Source: an uncultured Candidatus Saccharibacteria bacterium
Lineage (GTDB): Bacteria; Patescibacteriota; Saccharimonadia; Saccharimonadales; Saccharimonadaceae
Assembly (NCBI GenBank): GCA_938046495.1
Contig: CALIXG010000068.1
Coordinates: 1-6,871, forward strand
Direction of reading: 5' to 3'
DNA length: 6,871 nt
A program made the translations under genes and the position numbers. This document shows positions 1-5,109 of the stretch, one piece after another (positions within the stretch are counted from its first letter, which is position 1; each line of letters starts with the position of its first letter). Under the pieces are notes generated by a model. The model worked only from the letters and a program-made list of their open reading frames with translations. It made no database searches and was not told the origin of the DNA.

Positions 1-815
1 AATTTTTCATTTCGGGCTTCAATTAGAAGTTCATCGGCGTAACGCCAGACATCATCTTTCTCGCGGAAGTGACGAGAGATGATAGTAGTGGTAATTTTTT
101 CAAGATTTTTACGACGAAGGCGTTTGGGCACGGCTTTATACCCATCACTAAAATTATAACCACCACGGATTTCACTGGAGATGGTACCAGAAGCGAGATA
201 TCTTTTGACGAAACGGTCGAGATAGTTTTCGGGATGAGCGCGAAAATAGGCGACGGCATAGAGGTCGGTGGGGCCTTGAGGAAGTTTAAGGATGGCAAAA
301 TGGTATTCGATGCCAGGCCACTTTTCGTAACGTTCCTTTAGCTGAAGCTCAGGGAAGAAGCGATGAATTTTTTCAACAGTTAGTTCGCGATCTTGACACC
401 AGTAAGGACGTCGCCAACCACTGAAACGGGAGTAGCTGATATCTAGGTCGAGCGGGTAGAAACCGGTAAGCATTTCGAGGCGGTCGATAAATTCGGTTTG
501 ATTAATTTGAAAATTAATGGTGTTTGGAGTAAGTTCTTCGATTTCGAGTTGGTAGTAAACTTCGTTATCGTCCGGGAGATGGACAAAACGATTGCCGGGC
601 CCGTGAGCGGATTTAAAAAGTTCTTTGGCATTAAGCGCGCGTGGATTTTTGTCGGGTGTAATACTGACATAGAGGATCAATTCATTATCGATGAGATAAA
701 TTTTTTCGAGGCCGTATTCGTCAAAGCTAAATTTTGAAACATTGTATTCACGAAGATAAAGCACCTCAAAGAGGTCAAGGAAGAGTTTGACGGTATCTAG
801 AGGTAAGTAGGACAT
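1..815 (-). CDS. Unrecognised protein, N-terminal 271 codons (runs off left edge)
   Basis: The minus strand is open from the ATG at 813-815 to the window edge, 271 codons with no stop; the C-terminus lies outside. I do not recognise the family. The visible part begins MSYLPLDTVKLFLDLFEVLY and looks soluble: no signal peptide or membrane segment, mixed charge, many aromatics. An aromatic, arginine-rich patch (SRFSGWRRPYWCQDRE) lies near residue 130-145, and the last 60 or so visible residues are basic and probably helical (KAVPKRLRRKNLEK). The coding strand is C-rich, the mirror of the G-rich plus strand seen throughout the window, which fits a long-resident gene on the lagging strand. There is no clear Shine-Dalgarno before the ATG; a TATAAT sits about 30 nt upstream. 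The opposite-strand ORFs over this stretch are shorter and resemble nothing. I am confident it is coding and uncertain about function. Confidence 0.8.
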   Translation of the reverse strand, partial: MSYLPLDTVKLFLDLFEVLYLREYNVSKFSFDEYGLEKIYLIDNELILYVSITPDKNPRALNAKELFKSAHGPGNRFVHLPDDNEVYYQLEIEELTPNTINFQINQTEFIDRLEMLTGFYPLDLDISYSRFSGWRRPYWCQDRELTVEKIHRFFPELQLKERYEKWPGIEYHFAILKLPQGPTDLYAVAYFRAHPENYLDRFVKRYLASGTISSEIRGGYNFSDGYKAVPKRLRRKNLEKITTTIISRHFREKDDVWRYADELLIEARNEK

Positions 816-842
816 TAAGGTTATTGTAACATAAGATATAAA

Positions 843-848
843 ATTATA
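843..848 (-). promoter_or_regulatory. Candidate -10 box for the left-edge gene
   Basis: TATAAT reads on the minus strand at 848-843, placing a transcription start near 836 and giving a leader of about 20 nt. No good -35 is present at 17 or 18 bp; that region is the T-rich tail of the upstream terminator. A second option is TACAAT at 828-823, which would start the RNA almost at the ATG (leaderless), consistent with the missing Shine-Dalgarno. I cannot decide between them. Confidence 0.3.
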
Positions 849-872
849 GGCCTGGCTACTAGTTGGAAAAAT

Positions 873-903
873 AAAAAGGACCCCTGTTATGGAGGTCCTT
901 TTT
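873..903 (-). terminator. Rho-independent terminator after the peroxiredoxin gene
   Basis: AAAAAGGACC at 873-882 pairs with GGTCCTTTTT at 894-903, a 10-bp stem around an 11-nt loop. Read on the minus strand it follows the peroxiredoxin stop by about 20 nt, and the stem runs into a T-rich tail. Because the stem is A/T at its base it could also work on the plus strand, where no gene needs it. Confidence 0.8.
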
Positions 904-925
904 GAGATTCTGAGCATTGAATAAA

Positions 926-1603
926 TTATTTGTTCAATGGTTTGTGGCAGAGCCACCAGTCTTCACAAGTGAATTTGCCGGCCTTAGCAGCAGCTAGGCG
1001 TTCTTTGATGGTTGCGACATCTTTGGCTGGTGGAACAATAACATCAGCGCCGAAGAGCTCGTTGTTTGGCCAGTTGGCAGGAAGGGCAACTTGATGTTCT
1101 TCAGAGGTCTGGAGACCCTTAACCATACGGAGAATTTCGTCCATATTGCGGCCAAGCTCTTGTGGATAGTAGAGAATTGAGCGAACTTTACCTTCTGGAT
1201 CGATGATAAAGACGGCACGAACGGTGTTGGTATCGTGGTTTTTGCCTGGATGAATAAAACCAAGTCGACCTGCGACTAGGCCAGTGTCGGCAATAATTGG
1301 AAATTCGATTTCGGTGTCAAAATGTTCTTTAATCCATTCGGTCCACTTGATATGGGAGAAAACCTGATCGACAGAAAGACCGAGAAGTTCGGTGTTCATA
1401 GCACGAAATTTGTCGTAATTCTTTTGGAAAGAGACGAACTCGGTAGTACAAACAGGCGTGAAATCTGCTGGGTGGCTAAAAAGCACAAGCCATTTTCCGG
1501 CATAATCGGCTGGAAGGGTTTTTGGACCATGAGTGGTTTGGACTTGCATGGTTGGTAGCATTTCGCCAATTAGAGGGATGTGTTGAATTTCATTATCATT
1601 CAT
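926..1603 (-). CDS. Peroxiredoxin, Prx6/archaeal thioredoxin-peroxidase type
   Basis: A 225-aa cytosolic thiol peroxidase that reduces hydrogen peroxide and alkyl hydroperoxides. The AhpC/TSA core holds the active-site stretch [13 protein letters not shown] with Thr49 and peroxidatic Cys52, and the supporting arginine is Arg129 in TVRAVF. The extended C-terminal arm carries Cys213 and Cys219 in a C-x5-C arrangement ([10 protein letters not shown]). That pair and the total length match the hexadimeric archaeal-type members of the Prx6 group (for example the Aeropyrum enzyme), rather than typical 2-Cys AhpC, which is shorter and has a VCP motif. The start is supported by AAGGA at 1613-1617, 9 nt upstream. 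It is monocistronic: its own terminator follows and a gene-free leader precedes. A 35-codon upstream reading frame ends in an ATGA overlap with this start (see findings). The reducing partner is not in the window. Confidence 0.95.
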   Translation of the reverse strand: MNDNEIQHIPLIGEMLPTMQVQTTHGPKTLPADYAGKWLVLFSHPADFTPVCTTEFVSFQKNYDKFRAMNTELLGLSVDQVFSHIKWTEWIKEHFDTEIEFPIIADTGLVAGRLGFIHPGKNHDTNTVRAVFIIDPEGKVRSILYYPQELGRNMDEILRMVKGLQTSEEHQVALPANWPNNELFGADVIVPPAKDVATIKERLAAAKAGKFTCEDWWLCHKPLNK

Positions 1604-1765
1604 AAAAATTTATCCTTGTTAAGGTTTTTAGATATTTGGTCGGGAAGACCCCTAATTTTTGTTATCAAAGTTGCGCCATTGGCACGGGAAATCATTTTCA
1701 AGGTCATACGACCATATTTAGTTTAGCATAAAAATGGGTTGTGATGTAAGGTGATTATGAAAAAA

Positions 1766-1788
1766 TCGTTGTATGGGCGAACTACGTT
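1766..1788 (+). repeat. Repeat copy A (23 nt, partial)
   Basis: It starts TCGTTGTATGGGCGAAC and matches the first part of two longer copies at 2450-2494 (three differences in 23) and 2624-2668 (one difference). Identity ends at about 1788, where this copy runs into a T-run instead of the CTCGCC continuation. It lies on the far side of the toxin gene from copy B, so A and B bracket the toxin in direct orientation. Confidence 0.75.
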
Positions 1789-1851
1789 TTTCTATTGAAT
1801 GTGTTGCTAATTAGGAAACTATTCTATCTATACCCTATATGACATTGGGCT

Positions 1852-1867
1852 AGAAAAGATATTTTCT
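1852..1867. repeat. 6-bp inverted repeat upstream of the toxin gene
   Basis: AGAAAA (1852-1857) and TTTTCT (1862-1867) are separated by GATA. It lies about 50 nt before the toxin start, near where a promoter should be, so it could be an operator. It is A/T-rich and short, so chance is a real alternative. Confidence 0.35.
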
Positions 1868-1919
1868 CTCTATCGCTTCCTTTAGAAAGTGTGGAATTAT
1901 GATAAAATAAGGAGTAATG

Positions 1920-2306
1920 ATGGAAAATGATTTTTCAGAGTGGATGGTAGTGAAGAGTGAATTGCACAACGGTGGTGCAGTTACGAAGTTTTCTGAAGGT
2001 CAGATTTGGTGGGCAGCACTTGGTAAGAACGTTGGCGTAGAAATTAACGGAAAGCATGAGGATTATTCTAGACCAGTAGTTATCTTCAAGAAGTTGAGCC
2101 GCCTCTGTTTTCTGGCAATTCCACTTACATCACAACCACACACTGGCACCTGGTATGCCGAGTTTAATTTTAGAGGTAAACCAGAATACGCTGTTTTATC
2201 ACAAATAAGGATGATGAGCGTTTCTCGCCTCTATAACCGTATGGGGAAACTTTCCACTGGTGATTTTAAGAAAATCCAAGCAGGATTTAAGAAACTAATC
2301 AAATAA
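1920..2306 (+). CDS. Solitary PemK/MazF-family toxin-like protein
   Basis: A 128-aa protein of the PemK/MazF (CcdB-fold) endoribonuclease family. Members cut mRNA and are usually paired with a small antitoxin. The domain begins at about residue 27 with GQIWWAALGKNVGVE. RPVVIF (51-56) holds the expected catalytic Arg51, IPLTS (67-71) the expected Thr/Ser, and LSQIRMMSVSRL (93-104) plus RMGKL (107-111) are the family's C-terminal signature. Residues 1-26 (with EWMVVKSEL) form an extension absent from E. coli MazF but familiar from PemK-like proteins of CPR bacteria. I chose ATG 1920 because AAGGAG at 1909-1914 is 5 nt away; the ATG at 1917 leaves only 2 nt. No antitoxin ORF lies on either side. 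The gene is less G-rich than the suf genes on the same strand and contains C-rich stretches, hinting at separate origin. Toxicity is inferred from family only. Confidence 0.88.
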   Translation: MENDFSEWMVVKSELHNGGAVTKFSEGQIWWAALGKNVGVEINGKHEDYSRPVVIFKKLSRLCFLAIPLTSQPHTGTWYAEFNFRGKPEYAVLSQIRMMSVSRLYNRMGKLSTGDFKKIQAGFKKLIK

Positions 2307-2335
2307 AAAATACCTCCCAACCTTTCGATTGGGAG
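2305..2335 (-). terminator. Minus-strand terminator after the putative small RNA
   Basis: CTCCCAA (2314-2320) pairs with TTGGGAG (2329-2335). On the minus strand the stem is followed by GTATTTTTTATTT; on the plus strand it is followed by AACGAC with no U-tract. It therefore serves minus-strand transcription although it lies just behind the plus-strand toxin gene. Confidence 0.65.
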
Positions 2336-2355
2336 AACGACTAGTTGTCGAATAT
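2305..2355 (-). ncRNA. Putative ~50-nt small RNA converging on the toxin gene
   Basis: A strong promoter motif at 2362-2390 predicts a start near 2355 on the minus strand. The resulting RNA would hold a small CGAC/GTCG hairpin (2337-2349), then the 7-bp hairpin CTCCCAA/TTGGGAG (2314-2335), then a T-rich tail ending about 2305. It has no room for a protein. Its 3' end reaches the toxin stop codon, so it is complementary to the toxin mRNA's 3' untranslated region. The promoter, hairpin and T-run are seen in the sequence; the transcript is inferred. Confidence 0.45.
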
Positions 2356-2361
2356 GCTTAC

Positions 2362-2390
2362 ATTATAGCAAACAAAAGCTACAAAAACAA
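2362..2390 (-). promoter_or_regulatory. Strong sigma70-type promoter, minus strand
   Basis: On the minus strand TTGTTT (2390-2385) is followed by a 17-bp spacer and TATAAT (2367-2362), with TGC directly before the -10 (extended -10). This is one of the best promoter matches in the window, yet no minus-strand gene follows it, only about 50 nt and a terminator. Confidence 0.6.
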
Positions 2391-2449
2391 TAGTTTTGTT
2401 GAATTGCATTCTGTAGAAAATGAAGTCTAGAACATTCAGTAATGAGTGT

Positions 2450-2494
2450 TTCGTTGCATGGGCGAACTGCATTCTCGCCTAACCTTGGGGAATA
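2450..2494 (+). repeat. 45-nt repeat, copy B
   Basis: It aligns without gaps to copy C at 2624-2668 with four differences in 45 positions; the right half (TCTCGCCTAACCTTGGGG) is identical. Its left half also matches copy A. On the minus strand it lies just beyond a terminator and a tRNA-Asn 3' end remnant, the same arrangement as copy C behind the intact tRNA. Confidence 0.85.
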
Positions 2495-2495
2495 T

Positions 2496-2525
2496 AAAAA
2501 AACAGGCCTTTAGGGCCTGATTTTT
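2496..2525 (-). terminator. Terminator hairpin behind the tRNA remnant (bidirectional)
   Basis: CAGGCC (2503-2508) pairs with GGCCTG (2514-2519), flanked by an A-run at 2496-2502 and a T-run at 2521-2525. Minus-strand transcripts would end in seven Us. The plus strand also ends in ATTTTT, so it may stop toxin read-through as well. Confidence 0.75.
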
Positions 2526-2529
2526 CATA

Positions 2530-2548
2530 TGGCTCCCCCGGTCAGGCT
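2530..2548 (-). pseudogene. tRNA-Asn 3'-end remnant (19 nt)
   Basis: These 19 nt are identical to the last 19 nt of the intact tRNA-Asn at 2705-2723: the end of the T-loop, the 3' T-stem strand, the acceptor 3' strand, discriminator G and CCA. Everything 5' of it is missing, replaced by an inverted repeat with no acceptor partner, so it cannot fold as a tRNA. Confidence 0.8.
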
Positions 2549-2570
2549 AAGCTTTTGCAGGCAAAAGCTT
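2549..2570. repeat. Perfect inverted repeat, 10-bp arms
   Basis: AAGCTTTTGC (2549-2558) and GCAAAAGCTT (2561-2570) are exact reverse complements separated by two bases. It directly abuts the tRNA remnant, where the tRNA body should be. There is no T-run on either side, so it is not an ordinary terminator. It may be a cruciform or insertion scar. Confidence 0.8.
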
Positions 2571-2590
2571 TCCATAACTGCCTCGTTCGA

Positions 2591-2616
2591 TATAAATAAC
2601 ATAAATGTTATTTATA
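2591..2616. repeat. Perfect inverted repeat, 12-bp arms
   Basis: TATAAATAACAT (2591-2602) and ATGTTATTTATA (2605-2616) are exact reverse complements around AA. It is almost all A/T and lies 20 nt from the first inverted repeat and 7 nt from repeat copy C. Function unknown. Confidence 0.8.
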
Positions 2617-2623
2617 CGCTCAC

Positions 2624-2668
2624 TTCGTTGTATGGTCGAACTACGTTCTCGCCTAACCTTGGGGAATA
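2624..2668 (+). repeat. 45-nt repeat, copy C
   Basis: Partner of copy B (41 of 45 identical, no gaps). It lies downstream of the intact tRNA-Asn and its terminator when read on the minus strand, 36 nt from the CCA end; the matching distance for copy B is 35 nt. Confidence 0.85.
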
Positions 2669-2695
2669 AAAATAATCCCGAAACATGGGATTATT
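2667..2695 (-). terminator. Terminator of the tRNA-Asn gene
   Basis: AATAATCCC (2671-2679) pairs with GGGATTATT (2687-2695), a 9-bp stem with a 7-nt loop. It is followed on the minus strand by a T-rich tail (TTTTTATT) and starts about 10 nt past the tRNA CCA. Confidence 0.8.
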
Positions 2696-2704
2696 CAATA
2701 ATTT

Positions 2705-2779
2705 TGGCTCCCCCGGTCAGGCTCGAACTGACAACCTCGAAGTTAACAGCTTCTTGCTCCACCATTGAGCTACAGGGGA
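2705..2779 (-). tRNA. tRNA-Asn (anticodon GTT)
   Basis: The minus strand folds into a full cloverleaf of 75 nt including an encoded CCA. The acceptor TCCCCTG/CGGGGGA has one T-G wobble at 6-67; the D-stem is GCTC/GAGC; the anticodon loop is CTGTTAA with GTT at 34-36; the variable loop has 5 nt; the T-stem GTCAG/CTGAC carries loop TTCGAGC; the discriminator is G73. The closing pair 27-43 of the anticodon stem is an A-G mismatch, the only irregularity. It has its own promoter (2790-2818) and terminator (2667-2695). The plus-strand reading frame across it is the familiar spurious antisense-of-tRNA translation. Confidence 0.96.
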
Positions 2780-2789
2780 TTGTTATTTA

Positions 2790-2818
2790 ATTATAACGCA
2801 GATAATTCATTCTATCAA
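2790..2818 (-). promoter_or_regulatory. Promoter of tRNA-Asn
   Basis: Read on the minus strand, TTGATA (2818-2813), a 17-bp spacer and TATAAT (2795-2790) are 5/6 and 6/6 matches to the sigma70 consensus. The predicted start is about 4 nt before the mature tRNA 5' end. Confidence 0.75.
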
Positions 2819-2834
2819 GAGACAATGTTATAAT
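2806..2834 (+). promoter_or_regulatory. Promoter of the suf operon
   Basis: TATAAT at 2829-2834 with an upstream TGT (extended -10) and a weak -35, TTCATT, at 2806-2811 (17-bp spacer). The start would be near 2841, a leader of about 20 nt containing the sufC ribosome site. Its -35 lies inside the spacer of the divergent tRNA promoter, so the two overlap. I see no long palindrome resembling an iron or Fe-S regulator site, only GATA/TATC half-sites at 2801-2816. Confidence 0.6.
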
Positions 2835-2859
2835 TTAATAAAGAAGTAGTAGAGGTGAA

Positions 2860-3630
2860 ATGTTTAGAGTTTCGGATTTGACGGTGGCGATTAAGAAAAA
2901 TCAGCAAGTGGTGCTTCGGGGGGTGAATTTTGAGATTTTGCCGGGAGAAACTTTGGTACTAAAAGGGAAGAACGGTTCTGGAAAATCGACACTGTTAGGA
3001 GCGATTATGGGGGATCCGCGATATGAAATTTTGAAGGGTGAAATTGAGTTTTTTGGGGAGAAAATTCAGAATTTAAGTACTGAGAAACGAAGCCTTCTCG
3101 GGATGTTTTTGAGCTTTCAAACACCGCCGGAAGTAAATGGTGTTTCCCCGACAGAAATTATTCGAACTGGATTAACGGAACGTGGTGAAAAAGTGCGTCT
3201 CGATGGGGTGCGTAGTGGCTTGATGGCAAATCAGAAATTGTTGGGGCTTCCGATGTTTTTTATGGAGCGCGAATGTGGGGTGGGGATGTCGGGAGGAGAA
3301 AAGAAAAAGAATGAAATTTTGCAGATGCTAACTTTAAAGCCGAAATTTTGTATGTTGGATGAATTGGATTCGGGGTTAGATATGGAGTCGGCGGGAAAAA
3401 TTTCACAAATTATGGCGGGTTATCAGCGAGAAACAAACGCGAGTTTTTTGATTATTTCGCATAATTTGAGGATTTTGGAAAAATTGAAGGTAGATAAGGT
3501 GGTTGAGCTGGTGGGCGGGGAACTAATAGTGGTAGAAAATGAGCGTGGCGATGAGAAGTCGGCGCGAGCATTGGATGAGAGGGGCGTGATGGGTAAGAGG
3601 GGTGTGATGAATGAGAGGGGTGCGAAATGA
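2860..3630 (+). CDS. sufC: SufC, Fe-S cluster assembly ATPase
   Basis: A 256-aa ABC-type ATPase, soluble with no membrane segment. It binds SufB (and SufD where present) and drives conformational change of the scaffold during Fe-S cluster assembly. Visible motifs: Walker A GKNGSGKST (36-44), Q-loop Gln87, ABC signature MSGGEKKK (143-150), Walker B with catalytic Glu168 in LDELDSGLD (166-174), the SufC-typical form, and H-loop His201. GAGGTG just before ATG 2860 is the ribosome site. The family fold ends near residue 230. The last 26 or so residues are an unusual tail built partly from three 18-nt tandem repeats (3577-3630), giving ERGVMG, KRGVMN, ERGAK. The stop overlaps the sufB start as ATGA, implying translational coupling. 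First gene of the operon. Confidence 0.97.
   Translation: MFRVSDLTVAIKKNQQVVLRGVNFEILPGETLVLKGKNGSGKSTLLGAIMGDPRYEILKGEIEFFGEKIQNLSTEKRSLLGMFLSFQTPPEVNGVSPTEIIRTGLTERGEKVRLDGVRSGLMANQKLLGLPMFFMERECGVGMSGGEKKKNEILQMLTLKPKFCMLDELDSGLDMESAGKISQIMAGYQRETNASFLIISHNLRILEKLKVDKVVELVGGELIVVENERGDEKSARALDERGVMGKRGVMNERGAK
3577..3630 (+). repeat. Three 18-nt tandem repeats at the end of sufC
   Basis: Units at 3577-3594, 3595-3612 and 3613-3630 share the core AGAGGGGYGYG, and the last unit ends exactly at the sufC stop and contains the sufB start codon. They encode the C-terminal repeat of SufC. Confidence 0.85.
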
Positions 3631-5006
3631 AAAAAGAGGCAGTGCGTCGGGCAGCGGAGGCGATTCATCGGATGAAAAAGGAGCCGGAGTGGGTGCTAGA
3701 AAAAAGGCTTCGGGGGGTGCGAGCTTGGCAAAAACAGAATCTAGGGAAGATGTTACCAGGGGTAGAGGAGTTGATTTCACAGATTAACGCAGGTGGGATC
3801 CGATTTTATAAGGAAGTGGATGATATTGAGGTGAAAACTTCTTGGGATGAGGTGCCGAGAGACATTCGAGAGACTTTCGAGGCTCTAGGAGTTCCAGAGG
3901 CAGAAAAAGAGTGGCTGGCTGGCGTGGGTGCACAGTTTGACTCGGAGGTGGTTTATCACCGAATGCGTGAAAAATTAGCGCAATTTGGGGTGGTGTTTTT
4001 GCCATTAGAAGAAGCAATCTTGGCGACGGAGAAGAGTCCGGCAGAAAACTTGGCGAAATATGGTGCGCCAGTGGGCGAAATCTTTTTAGAACATTTTATG
4101 AAGTTGATACCAGAAAATGATCATAAATTTGCGGGGTTACACGCGGCAATGTTTAGTGGTGGATCGTTTATTTATGTGTCTAAGGGGGTGGCGGCGGAGC
4201 TACCAATTCAGAGTTATTATCGAATGAACGAGCCGGGCATTGGGCAGTTTGAACATACCTTAATTGTGGTGGATGAGGGGAGTGAGCTGCATTTTATCGA
4301 GGGGTGCTCGGCGCCAAAATATGAGAAAAATAATCTACATGTGGGATCGGTAGAGATTTTTGTAAAAAAGGGGGCAAAAATGCGTTTTTCGACGGTAGAA
4401 AGTTGGTCAAAAAATGTGTTCAACTTGAATACTAAGCGAGCTTTGGTTGAAGCGGGCGGTGAAATGGAATGGGTTTCAGGTACTTTTGGCTCGAAAGTAA
4501 CAATGCTGTATCCGACGACGATCCTAAAAGGAGAGGGGGCAAAAATGGAATATTTAGGGATGAGCTTGGCCTCGGGAGAGCAAATCTTGGACTCCGGAGC
4601 AAAGGTGATTTGTTTGGCGGATAATACCTCGGCCATGATTCGGAGTAAGTCGGTGGCGAAGAATGGGGGTGTGAGTATGACGAAAACTCTGGCGAAAGTA
4701 GGGAAGGGGGTAAAGGGGGTGAAGGCTTATATTGATTGCAAGTCGTTGATTTTAGATAGTGAATCACGATCTTATGCGGAGCCAATGGTGGATGTGAATT
4801 CTGGAGAGGCGGAGGTAACCCACGAGGCTTCGGTAGGAAAATTATCGGAAGAGATTTTATATTATCTTGCGACACGCGGAATTGGTGAGGAAAAAGCGAA
4901 AGAGATTTTAATTCGAGGCTTCTCGGAGGAAATTACGAAGGCCTTGCCACTAGAGTATGCGATGGAAATGAATAACTTAATTAAGTTAGAAATGCAGAAT
5001 ATGTAG
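3627..5006 (+). CDS. sufB: SufB, Fe-S cluster scaffold
   Basis: A 459-aa cytosolic scaffold subunit that receives sulfur and assembles the nascent Fe-S cluster with SufC. The N-terminus has the SufB-type helical start (HRMKKEPEWVLEKRL, 14-28). The beta-helix core contains SGGSFIYVSKGV (177-188), GQFEHTLIVVDEGSELHFIEGCSAP (206-230) and NLNTKRA (266-272). The EGC motif around Cys227 separates SufB from SufD. Cys371 in YIDCKSLIL sits where E. coli SufB has its essential Cys405, and THEA (398-401) is also conserved. The length is slightly below E. coli SufB (495). The start ATG 3627 overlaps the sufC stop. No SufD follows; SufB may work as SufB-SufC alone or with a SufD encoded elsewhere. It is strongly G-rich on the coding strand like the rest of the operon. 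Confidence 0.96.
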   Translation: MKKEAVRRAAEAIHRMKKEPEWVLEKRLRGVRAWQKQNLGKMLPGVEELISQINAGGIRFYKEVDDIEVKTSWDEVPRDIRETFEALGVPEAEKEWLAGVGAQFDSEVVYHRMREKLAQFGVVFLPLEEAILATEKSPAENLAKYGAPVGEIFLEHFMKLIPENDHKFAGLHAAMFSGGSFIYVSKGVAAELPIQSYYRMNEPGIGQFEHTLIVVDEGSELHFIEGCSAPKYEKNNLHVGSVEIFVKKGAKMRFSTVESWSKNVFNLNTKRALVEAGGEMEWVSGTFGSKVTMLYPTTILKGEGAKMEYLGMSLASGEQILDSGAKVICLADNTSAMIRSKSVAKNGGVSMTKTLAKVGKGVKGVKAYIDCKSLILDSESRSYAEPMVDVNSGEAEVTHEASVGKLSEEILYYLATRGIGEEKAKEILIRGFSEEITKALPLEYAMEMNNLIKLEMQNM

Positions 5007-5109
5007 CATGAATACAAGATTTAAGTATAAACGAATTGGGATGTGAGTGCGAGCTAAATTGAATAAATAATGAGCCAAAAAATGAATAAAAAAGTTAAGG
5101 ATAAGCGAA

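Larger units (their letters stand above)
1604..1919. other. Gene-free stretch between peroxiredoxin and toxin genes
   Basis: This 316-nt divergent spacer holds the peroxiredoxin leader on the right-to-left strand (1604 to about 1730). The leader has short hairpin-forming patches: GGTC/GACC arms at 1640-1651 and 1702-1713. A repeat copy lies at 1766-1788, and the toxin leader at about 1850-1919 holds a 6-bp inverted repeat. I find no convincing -35/-10 pair for the peroxiredoxin gene; TATGCT or TAAACT near 1715-1730 are weak candidates. No further gene is supported except the doubtful upstream frame at 1600-1707. Confidence 0.6.

Noticed and set aside
69..737. Plus-strand frames at 69-341 and 498-737
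   Set aside because: They lie opposite the longer, uninterrupted minus-strand gene at 1-815 and have no plausible start signals.
2314..2335. The CTCCCAA/TTGGGAG hairpin as a terminator for the toxin gene
   Set aside because: On the plus strand no U-tract follows; the T-run is on the minus-strand side only.
2530..2723. An integrated mobile element between the tRNA-Asn end and its 19-nt copy
   Set aside because: Only about 156 nt separate the two ends and no integrase or other mobile gene is present; at most a remnant.
2605..2790. A 61-codon plus-strand reading frame containing APPVRLELTTSKLTASCSTIELQG
   Set aside because: It is the antisense translation of the tRNA-Asn gene, a well-known false protein seen opposite many tRNAs.
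3625..3632. Alternative genetic code with TGA as glycine
   Set aside because: TGA ends sufC precisely at the sufB start and no gene contains an in-frame TGA, so TGA is a stop here.
4217..4875. Two open frames of about 140 codons on the minus strand inside sufB
   Set aside because: They are proline/serine-rich shadows created by the G-rich coding strand of sufB, resemble no family and lack ribosome sites.
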